Origin: Alphaproteobacteria bacterium
Lineage (GTDB): Bacteria; Pseudomonadota; Alphaproteobacteria; Rhizobiales; Devosiaceae
DNA length: 12,305 nucleotides
Direction: 5' to 3'
Assembly: GCA_024279575.1 (NCBI GenBank)
Contig: JAJRRJ010000010.1
Location: 1-12,305 of the forward strand
The position numbers were made by a program, and so were the translations under genes. Shown piece by piece: positions 6,269 to 12,305 of this stretch. The notes under the pieces were generated by a model. It was not told the DNA's origin, did not search any database, and saw only the letters and a list, made by a program, of their open reading frames with translations. Positions within the stretch are counted from its first letter, which is position 1. Every line of letters begins with the position of its first letter.

Positions 6269-7453
6269 CTATTCCAGACCCGACGGGTCCACATTGGCAT
6301 CAGAAAGATTGACTGGCAAGATTCGAAGGAACTTCATACCCAGCGTTGTGACAGCCAATGTGAGCGCAATTCCGCCAAACCCGAGCATGAACTCACGCAT
6401 TGTCGGCGTGTAATTGGCAATAGTTCCGTCATAAAAACTACTTGTTACCGCGTACCCAGGAAAAATTTCCATTGGATACACCTGCCCGCCAACCAAAATC
6501 ACATAAAGCTGAACCAACCCGCCAAACAACACCAGCAAAGCGGCGATAACTACCAGACTTTTCTTTCTGTCCAGTTTGGGGTGGAACAACAAGGCTAAAG
6601 GAACCAGACCGCCAAGAAACACCTGCCCCCCCCAAAAAAGAAGCGTATAAATGCCACCCTCAAGCAAAATAAACCGCTCATACGCAGCATGCTCAGCCAC
6701 ATAAAGATTGCTCAAATGCTGGATACCGGAAAAAAACAGGACAACGGCCACAAACAGGCCCAGCAAACGCGCCTGTCGGGTTCTCAACTCCACGCTGTAA
6801 ACCCGTCGTGTCATAGTGCAGGTGCCAATCATCACCAGCATGAACATCGCCAGCCCGAACGAAAATGACATCCCGATAAACATTGGCGCCATAATTCCCG
6901 CATCATATCCGGGGCGCGCCACCAGCCAGCCAAAAATAGACCCGGTACCTGTCGTGAGTGCCAATCGCCACAAAAACGCGACCAACCCGATAGATTTCAG
7001 AGCAAATGAGGGCACCCCTCGCGCCATCTGCGCATAAAGGTAGGCCCCAACAATGCCTAAAAACCCGGTATATAACAACATGTTCCATGCAAAAATAGAT
7101 TTGAAATTATAGGTGGTCATGGAAATGACAAGCCTGTCGGGGCGCCCCAGATCTAGCACCAGAACTGCCAATCCACCAATCAGAAGCGCCATTGCCAGCA
7201 AACCGGAAAGCCGCGCCGTAGGCTTATAGGCCTGCTTGCCAAAAACTGATCCGATCGAAGAGACATTAAGCGCCCCGGATGCAGCAACAATCAGGAAAAT
7301 TGCAAACACATGGGGCACACCCCACACCACCTGGTTTGTCATGCCGGTAACAATATGTCCATAATGTTCAATATACAGAACCGCCGCTCCGGCAGCGGCA
7401 ATAAAGGCACCAAGAAGAACCAACAGCCCCCAAAGCTGTGGCGTAGATCTCAA
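6269..7453 (-). CDS. dsrP: DsrP, NrfD/PsrC-type membrane subunit of DsrMKJOP
   Basis: An integral membrane quinone-interacting subunit of the sulfite reductase-associated complex, paired with the periplasmic Fe-S protein DsrO. The 394 residues contain about ten hydrophobic segments (roughly 8-28, 43-62, 83-101, 119-142, 150-170, 187-212, 229-248, 265-290, 299-322, 354-378). The family motif LDLGRPDR is at 100-107 and VVWGVPHVFAIFLIVAASGA near 42-61. The start is problematic. TTG 7453 is the first usual start codon after an in-frame TAA at 7474-7472 and has no properly spaced ribosome-binding site (AAAGAG directly abuts it). The good GGGGAG upstream instead serves ATG 7477, which is followed immediately by that TAA. 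In-frame ATT at 7468 is another, rarer option. The body of the gene is intact, including a T6G8 run at residues 272-276. Confidence 0.88.
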   Translation of the reverse strand: MRSTPQLWGLLVLLGAFIAAAGAAVLYIEHYGHIVTGMTNQVVWGVPHVFAIFLIVAASGALNVSSIGSVFGKQAYKPTARLSGLLAMALLIGGLAVLVLDLGRPDRLVISMTTYNFKSIFAWNMLLYTGFLGIVGAYLYAQMARGVPSFALKSIGLVAFLWRLALTTGTGSIFGWLVARPGYDAGIMAPMFIGMSFSFGLAMFMLVMIGTCTMTRRVYSVELRTRQARLLGLFVAVVLFFSGIQHLSNLYVAEHAAYERFILLEGGIYTLLFWGGQVFLGGLVPLALLFHPKLDRKKSLVVIAALLVLFGGLVQLYVILVGGQVYPMEIFPGYAVTSSFYDGTIANYTPTMREFMLGFGGIALTLAVTTLGMKFLRILPVNLSDANVDPSGLE

Positions 7454-7471
7454 CTCTTTATATGCAATTCG

Positions 7472-7489
7472 TTACATGTCCCAGCTCCC
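7472..7489 (-). promoter_or_regulatory. ribosome-binding site followed by an ATG-TAA start-stop element before dsrP
   Basis: Reading the minus strand from the dsrO stop (TAG 7492-7490) gives GGGAG, then seven bases, then ATG (7477-7475), then TAA (7474-7472). This ATG is in frame with dsrP. The codons from TAA to the TTG start (RIAYKEL) are open and look like a normal hydrophilic N-terminus. It may be a true start-stop control element, a codon-2 nonsense mutation, or a base error. Confidence 0.6.
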
Positions 7490-8245
7490 CTATCTATTCT
7501 GATAGCGCACGCCCGGGTTTAACCGCAGGTCATCACGCAACGCGCTGGATTGATAAGTCGCCAATTGTATTGAAATTTCACTGTTCGGGTCCATCAGATC
7601 ACCAAACAAAATCGCGCCGTTTCCGGTTTCCCCGCAGGCAATGGCACAGGCCGGAATATCCCCGCGATCAACCCGGTGCACGCATAAAGTGCATGATTCA
7701 ACCGTGCCTTTCCCTCGCGGGGCGTTGACAGTTTTATCTTCTTCGGGGACTTCCTCATGTACAAAAGAGCGCGCCTTATACGGACAGGCCATCATGCAAT
7801 AGCGGCACCCGATGCAAATATGTTTATCCACCAGAACAATACCATCAGCACGCTTGAATGAAGCGCCCGTTGGGCAAACATCAACACACGGGGGGCTTTC
7901 GCAATGCTGGCACATCATTGGCAGCGAAACTTCACGACCGGTTGCCAGGTCCTTCAAATCAACCTTGCGAATCCACTGTGGATCAGTTTCAGGATTACCG
8001 GTGTCCTTCCAGCCATTTTCATTCGAACACGCTGTTACGCACGAATTACAATCTGAACGGCATTTGTTAACATCAATTAGAAGCCCCCATCGATTGCCAG
8101 CATTCACCTGAGCACTTGCCTGGCTTCCGTATAGCGAAAGCGTCACCCCCGGCACCACAGCAAGTGTCGCTGCAGCAGCACGCGCCAGAAACCCACGGCG
8201 ATTTATTTCCGCGCCTTTTTCTGAACTTTGCACTATTTTGTTCAT
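7490..8245 (-). CDS. dsrO: DsrO, periplasmic Tat-exported [4Fe-4S] ferredoxin subunit
   Basis: The electron-transfer subunit of DsrMKJOP on the periplasmic side. The N-terminus carries a twin-arginine signal, NRRGFL at residues 15-20, followed by a hydrophobic stretch and an AxA-type site (ASA 43-45). The mature part has 16 cysteines in four groups (62/66/69/73, 112/115/120/124, 144/147/150/154, 185/188/200/204), the pattern of NrfC/PsrB-like ferredoxins with up to four [4Fe-4S] clusters. ATG 8245 overlaps the dsrJ TGA as ATGA and has GGGGAGG seven bases upstream. Electrons would pass between the DsrJ hemes and the DsrP quinone site. The 251-residue length is normal. Confidence 0.93.
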   Translation of the reverse strand: MNKIVQSSEKGAEINRRGFLARAAAATLAVVPGVTLSLYGSQASAQVNAGNRWGLLIDVNKCRSDCNSCVTACSNENGWKDTGNPETDPQWIRKVDLKDLATGREVSLPMMCQHCESPPCVDVCPTGASFKRADGIVLVDKHICIGCRYCMMACPYKARSFVHEEVPEEDKTVNAPRGKGTVESCTLCVHRVDRGDIPACAIACGETGNGAILFGDLMDPNSEISIQLATYQSSALRDDLRLNPGVRYQNR

Positions 8246-8769
8246 TGCGACGCCTCCCCGGTTGAAGGAATTGTCAGGGCTGTCGGCTCCAGACGCCCCA
8301 CCGAAGTCAGATACCGCTCCAAATCACCTGTAGCGTCCACAATGCTAATACTGGAAACAATTGTAGGGGCACCCTCAAGTAACTCAGCTAGAACGCCAGA
8401 GTCCGGTTTTGACTGGTGACAGGTAAAACAATCAATCTTAACCGCCACATAATCATGACATACGCGGCAAAAGAATTCTTCGCTTTCATATCCAACAGGT
8501 TCTTCCGCCGCATCATCCACCGCATGACAGGCGACACACTCTTTCAGACTGGCACTAATATTTCGATCTCCAAGACGCATGGTTTCATCTCGATCATGAC
8601 TTAGTAAACTCATATGATTGATCCGCCAGAATTCGTTGCCCTCAGGACGCGGAGCACCCACCGCTTTTGGAACGCTCGGCCCAAACAAAGACTGTGCCTG
8701 CACCCCGGCAACACCCAGCCCAACAAAAATCACAACAGCGGATAAAAGAGAAACGAAAAACCGTTTCAT
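8242..8769 (-). CDS. dsrJ: DsrJ, triheme cytochrome c subunit
   Basis: A periplasmic triheme cytochrome c of DsrMKJOP. Residues 1-25 are a Sec signal or signal-anchor (MKRFFVSLLSAVVIFVGLG, then VQAQ). Three heme sites are CVACH 78-82, CRVCH 101-105 and CFTCH 114-118. The conserved NEFWRINHM (45-53) precedes the first site and holds possible distal ligands (His52, Met53, His58). The A. vinosum protein is described as having one heme with a Cys distal ligand (Cys46). Here the only six cysteines are those of the CXXCH motifs, so such a ligand is absent. The start ATG 8769 lies two bases after the dsrL stop, with GGAG seven bases upstream. The tail after residue 120 is soluble and without motifs. 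The 175-residue length is within the expected range. Confidence 0.92.
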   Translation of the reverse strand: MKRFFVSLLSAVVIFVGLGVAGVQAQSLFGPSVPKAVGAPRPEGNEFWRINHMSLLSHDRDETMRLGDRNISASLKECVACHAVDDAAEEPVGYESEEFFCRVCHDYVAVKIDCFTCHQSKPDSGVLAELLEGAPTIVSSISIVDATGDLERYLTSVGRLEPTALTIPSTGEASQ

Positions 8770-8771
8770 GT

Positions 8772-10721
8772 CTATTCTCCAAGCCCCATTTTAATATAAC
8801 CGGAGGGACAAACATCCATACACACATGGCATCCGATGCATTTTGAATAGTCCGTTTCCACGTAACGCCCAACAGTGCGATCAGCTTTTTTCACACGAGA
8901 AATTGCGTCTTGAGGGCAATAAATCACACAATTGTCACACTCAAAACACATGCCACAGGACATGCAGCGCTCGCCCTCTTTTTGCGCCTGTTCCTCAGAA
9001 TAGCCAATAATACGCTCTTCAAAATTCCCCAGAACATTGGCAGCTTCAATATGCACCTCATCGCGCAACTCACGTGGTTCATAGGGAAAGTGCCCCTTGA
9101 ACAATTCTGTGTGCTTGACAATCTGGCTGTCACCGCGATCCTCATAATTGTGTACAGCAAATTCTGCTGAACCGGTGCCACGGGTCGCCCCATGATTATA
9201 CTCTTCAGGGCTTTTGCCCCGCGCGCGCAGTTCCTCAAGCAAATCAAAATGATGCACATCAATTTTTGGACGCTTTTCAATATCCCCGTCATCAAGGAAA
9301 TCAGAAATGGTCTCAGCGGCAATTCGCCCGTGACCAATAGCGGTTGTCAAAAGATGCGGCTTGATTATGTCACCTCCGGCAAAGTGCTTCTCACGCCCCT
9401 TGACCCTGTAGCCTGGCTCAATATCAATTGCCCCACGGCCATTATCCAGGCCATCAATGCCTTCAAAGTCACCGGACTGACCAATGGCCGCAATAATAAT
9501 GTCTGCCTCGATTATAAACTCAGTTCCCTCACGCGGCTCAGGAACATTACCCTTCATGTCGCACGCACACATTCTTAAACCAGTCGCACGCCCATTCTCA
9601 TCCTTAAGAACCTCAAGTGGCATAACGCTGCCCCGAATATCCACTCCTTCACGCTTGGCATCCTCACGTTCATGCTCTGCAGCCGTCATTTGTTCAATTG
9701 GGAACAAGGAAGTCAGTGTTGCCTGCATGCCCTCGCGTGTAAGAACTCCTGCGGCGTCCTGCGCAGTGAAGTCTATTGTTGTGCCATCTGAATGCTGTGT
9801 TTTGGCAACGGCAGTAACCTTGCCAAGACGACGTGCAACCGAAGCAACGTCAATGGAAGTATCCCCCCCGCCAACAACCACAACGCGGCTGGCGGTACCA
9901 ACCACCCAACCTTTATTAAACGCGTCAAGAAATTCCACACCATCAATGCAATTTTCAGTGCCTTCCCATCCCGGAATAGGCAATGCGCGGCCCTTTTGTG
10001 CACCAAGCGCCCAAAAAATTGCGTCAAATCCAGATTCCAGTTCATCAACACTGACATCTTTGCCAACTCTGGTATTGAGCATCACTTTGACACCCATTTC
10101 AGTAATGCGGCCAATTTCAATATCCAGCATAGAGCGCGGCGTCCGGTACCCCGGAATGCCATAGCGCATCATGCCGCCAAGCTTTTTATTCGCTTCAAAA
10201 AGAGTAACCCCGTGCCCGTCTTTACGCAAAAAATACGCAGCAGCGAGTCCGGCAGGTCCACCTCCGATAACAGCAATTTTTTTGCCCGTATCGGCACCGG
10301 GCGCGCCCAGCTTAATATTATTTTCATTGGCCCAGTCGCCAACATACTGCTCAACCGCGTTAATGCCGACAAAATCATCAACCTCATTGCGATTACAACC
10401 GGACTCACACGGTGCAGGACACACACGCCCCATGGATGAGGGGAACGGATTTGCTTCAACCATACGTTCGAAGGCATATTCCTGCCACGCCATGCCCTCG
10501 ACCGGTGGTTTGTCCATTCCACGTGCAATTGCCAGCCAGCCCCGAATTTCATGCCCGGAGGGACAAGAGCCCTGGCACGGGGGAGTTTTGTGCACATAGG
10601 TTGGGCACTTATAAGATGTGTCCTGTTGGAAAATCTGTTCTTCCAGATCCCAGTCGTCCGGCGTTTCGCCTTCTTCAAATCGGCGGAAAGTAAGTTTTTC
10701 ACCTGGCGTATGTTTATTCAT
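8772..10721 (-). CDS. dsrL: DsrL, NAD(P)H:acceptor Fe-S flavoprotein oxidoreductase
   Basis: A cytoplasmic GltD-like flavoprotein that couples DsrAB to pyridine nucleotides in oxidative Dsr metabolism. With ATG 10721 as start (649 residues), the N-terminal Fe-S part uses Cys39, 49, 53, 101, 105 and 109. FAD binding is at GGGPAG 153-158, NAD(P) binding at GGGDTS 284-289, and the second FAD motif is HFAGGD about 446-451. The C-terminus is ferredoxin-like with cysteines 586/589/592/595/598/602 and 628/631/634/638. Such a ferredoxin tail is described for DsrL-1 of sulfur oxidisers. GTG 10724 is directly upstream, but GGAGG is seven bases from the ATG and only four from the GTG, so ATG is preferred. 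The ATG overlaps the last base of the dsrK stop, implying coupling. Its place between dsrK and dsrJ matches A. vinosum. Confidence 0.93.
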   Translation of the reverse strand: MNKHTPGEKLTFRRFEEGETPDDWDLEEQIFQQDTSYKCPTYVHKTPPCQGSCPSGHEIRGWLAIARGMDKPPVEGMAWQEYAFERMVEANPFPSSMGRVCPAPCESGCNRNEVDDFVGINAVEQYVGDWANENNIKLGAPGADTGKKIAVIGGGPAGLAAAYFLRKDGHGVTLFEANKKLGGMMRYGIPGYRTPRSMLDIEIGRITEMGVKVMLNTRVGKDVSVDELESGFDAIFWALGAQKGRALPIPGWEGTENCIDGVEFLDAFNKGWVVGTASRVVVVGGGDTSIDVASVARRLGKVTAVAKTQHSDGTTIDFTAQDAAGVLTREGMQATLTSLFPIEQMTAAEHEREDAKREGVDIRGSVMPLEVLKDENGRATGLRMCACDMKGNVPEPREGTEFIIEADIIIAAIGQSGDFEGIDGLDNGRGAIDIEPGYRVKGREKHFAGGDIIKPHLLTTAIGHGRIAAETISDFLDDGDIEKRPKIDVHHFDLLEELRARGKSPEEYNHGATRGTGSAEFAVHNYEDRGDSQIVKHTELFKGHFPYEPRELRDEVHIEAANVLGNFEERIIGYSEEQAQKEGERCMSCGMCFECDNCVIYCPQDAISRVKKADRTVGRYVETDYSKCIGCHVCMDVCPSGYIKMGLGE

Positions 10722-12280
10722 CACTTTTCCTCCATTGAAGTCGTGTCGGGCGCGTTTTGTGCACCCTCTTCATTTTCCTGACCATCCAGAATAACAGCGT
10801 TGGCGACCAGCTGATGCACCGACAAAATATTATCCATCTCATAGCCATACTTAGGCATCACTTTTGAAAACTGGGTTTTACAAATGGCGCAGATCGCCGC
10901 CATATGGGTCACTCCGTGATCTTCTGTAACCTGTTGCAGCGCGGTCATGCGCGGCTTTGCGCCTTTGATTCGCAAGTCCATAAGATCGTCGGTCAGCAGA
11001 CCGCCCCCGCCCCCGCAACAATAGGTCTTTTCACGGATCGTATCCTGCTCCATGTCATAATAGTTATTGCATACGGCCTTGATAACTTTGCGCGGCAGAT
11101 CAAACTGCCCACCTTGTTTGCGTCCCATTGCAGATCCGCGCGCCACATTGCAGCTATCATGATAGGTCATGATATATTCGTCGTTTTTTGACTTGTCGAT
11201 CTTGAGAATTCCCTCATCAATCGCGTCAGAAGTGAATTCCATAATATGTTGCGGAATCGGGTAGTTCTGATCCAGAAAATCAAACGGACCGGCAAGTGTA
11301 TTCAAAAAACTGTATCCAACCCGCCATGCATGCCCGCACTCGCCAAAGACAATACGCTTGACGCCCAGATCTTTGGCGGCCTGCCGAATACGCCAGGACA
11401 CTTCGCGCATATTCTCATACGATCCGATAAACATACCAAAATTTGCCGCCTCGGATGCATATGAACTGATTGTCCAGCTTACCCCGGCCGCATGAAATAC
11501 TTTTGCATAACCAAGCAGCCCGTCAATATGCGGTTCGGCAAAGAAATCCGCTGAAGGCGTGATCAGCAGAATATCCGCTCCCTTTACATCCAGAGGCAAT
11601 TTTACCGGAATACCGGTTTCATCTTCAAGATCTTCCTCAAGATCCTCCAAAGTCGCCCGCAGGGCTTTGGGATTAAGTCCCAGATTATTGCCGGTTTTCT
11701 TTAGCTTGGCGATAATTTCATTACAATATTTCTGGCCAACCCCCACACTGTCCAGCACCTCACGCGCCGCCATGGATATTTCGGCTGTATCAATGCCGTA
11801 TGGGCACGCCACAGAGCACCGCCGACACTGGGAGCATTGGTGATAATAGGTGTACCACTCATCCAGAACTTCTTTGGTCAGATCACGCGCGCCAACCAAC
11901 CATGGGAAATACTTGCCAGCAAATGTGAAATAACGCCGGTAAACTGAACGCAACAGGTCCTGGCGCGCCACCGGCATATTTTTGGGGTCGCCTGTACCAA
12001 GAAAATAATGGCACTTATCGGTGCACGCACCACATTTTACGCACGTATCCAGATACACCTTAAAGGCGCGATTTTTCGCAGCCAATTCCCCGATTTTTGC
12101 AATGGCAACTTCATGCCAATTGTCCAGCAACTCACCGGGAAACCCCAAGTCTTCATTATGCTGAGGATGCGCCGCAAATGACTTTGAATCGGCCATGGCG
12201 CCACATTCAATTTTTGGAACAGCATGCGGATCACCAACAAATTTCGGGCTTTTTCCGGTGTTGATATCTAGCGCAACCAT
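10721..12280 (-). CDS. dsrK: DsrK, HdrD-like catalytic Fe-S subunit of DsrMKJOP
   Basis: A cytoplasmic, membrane-associated subunit related to heterodisulfide reductase HdrD, thought to act on DsrC trisulfide or disulfide and to pass electrons to DsrM. The 519 residues have two ferredoxin-type clusters (Cys80/83/86/90 and Cys149/152/155/159). The CCG-type region follows, with ECGHAW at 314-319, Cys377, the pair Cys421-Cys422 in YCCGGGGG, and CAIC at 464-467. These are the expected ligands of the special catalytic [4Fe-4S] centre. The start ATG 12280 has AGGAGG nine bases upstream, within the last codons of the preceding gene. The gene ends in tandem TGA TGA codons that overlap the dsrL start. 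Confidence 0.94.
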   Translation of the reverse strand: MVALDINTGKSPKFVGDPHAVPKIECGAMADSKSFAAHPQHNEDLGFPGELLDNWHEVAIAKIGELAAKNRAFKVYLDTCVKCGACTDKCHYFLGTGDPKNMPVARQDLLRSVYRRYFTFAGKYFPWLVGARDLTKEVLDEWYTYYHQCSQCRRCSVACPYGIDTAEISMAAREVLDSVGVGQKYCNEIIAKLKKTGNNLGLNPKALRATLEDLEEDLEDETGIPVKLPLDVKGADILLITPSADFFAEPHIDGLLGYAKVFHAAGVSWTISSYASEAANFGMFIGSYENMREVSWRIRQAAKDLGVKRIVFGECGHAWRVGYSFLNTLAGPFDFLDQNYPIPQHIMEFTSDAIDEGILKIDKSKNDEYIMTYHDSCNVARGSAMGRKQGGQFDLPRKVIKAVCNNYYDMEQDTIREKTYCCGGGGGLLTDDLMDLRIKGAKPRMTALQQVTEDHGVTHMAAICAICKTQFSKVMPKYGYEMDNILSVHQLVANAVILDGQENEEGAQNAPDTTSMEEK

Positions 12281-12284
12281 TGGA

Positions 12285-12305
12285 TCAGCCCTCCTCTTTT
12301 TTCGG
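12285..12305 (-). CDS. dsrM: probable last codons of dsrM
   Basis: Of the three minus-strand frames entering from the right edge, only one ends before dsrK: six codons (PKKEEG), then TGA at 12287-12285, four bases before the dsrK ATG. In dsr clusters the gene before dsrK is dsrM, the heme b membrane subunit. A Lys/Glu-rich hydrophilic tail would suit a cytoplasmic C-terminus. The fragment is too short to identify by itself; the name rests on gene order. The same bases contain the dsrK ribosome-binding site. Confidence 0.4.
   Translation of the reverse strand, partial: PKKEEG

Noticed and set aside
9484..10164. 226-residue plus-strand reading frame opposite dsrL
   Set aside because: It is antisense to a well-supported gene, its composition is Ser/Thr/Pro/Arg-rich as expected for a shadow frame, and it shows no ribosome-binding site or motif.

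Overview
The window looks like a chromosomal segment of a sulfur-oxidising proteobacterium. The main evidence is a long minus-strand dsr run, read right to left: (end of dsrM)-dsrK-dsrL-dsrJ-dsrO-dsrP-(glycosyltransferase family 3 gene)-dsrN. A dsrL gene between dsrK and dsrJ, and dsrN after dsrP, match the arrangement known from oxidative Dsr organisms such as Allochromatium vinosum. They do not match the dsrMKJOP arrangement of classical sulfate reducers. The moderate base composition and the left-hand genes (pxpBCA and the tail of an ASKHA/RACo-type activator) suggest an alphaproteobacterium, but that is inference. dsrAB, dsrEFH and dsrC would be expected to the right of the window.

Layout. 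Bases 1-183 (+) hold the C-terminus of an ASKHA/DUF4445-type protein, which overlaps the end of pxpA by 17 bases tail to tail. Bases 167-2525 (-) hold pxpB-pxpC-pxpA, the three subunits of the prokaryotic 5-oxoprolinase, joined by 4-base stop/start overlaps. Bases 2526-2732 are the only real intergenic region, a divergent promoter area with a good promoter for the next gene and a palindrome over its -10 box. Bases 2733-3833 (+) hold an Mrp/ApbC Fe-S carrier ATPase. Bases 3835-12305 (-) are the dsr operon, ending one base from the mrp stop codon.

How the genes work together. DsrK (cytoplasmic, HdrD-like), DsrM (membrane; only its last codons are probably present), DsrJ (periplasmic triheme cytochrome c), DsrO (periplasmic Tat-exported Fe-S protein) and DsrP (NrfD-type membrane subunit) form the transmembrane DsrMKJOP electron-transfer complex. 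DsrL is the cytoplasmic NAD(P)H:acceptor oxidoreductase that works with DsrAB. DsrN amidates siroheme for DsrAB. Together these proteins need many [4Fe-4S] clusters, so an Fe-S carrier at the operon end is suggestive.

Points for a second look: (i) the well-placed ribosome-binding site before dsrP serves an ATG followed at once by TAA, so dsrP must start downstream at a poor codon, or is affected by mutation or sequence error; (ii) DsrJ has only the six cysteines of its three CXXCH motifs and so lacks the extra cysteine described as a heme ligand in A. vinosum; (iii) a TrpD2-like gene lacking the usual phosphoribosyl-pyrophosphate loop sits between dsrP and dsrN; (iv) a 7+7 bp palindrome covers the mrp -10 box.
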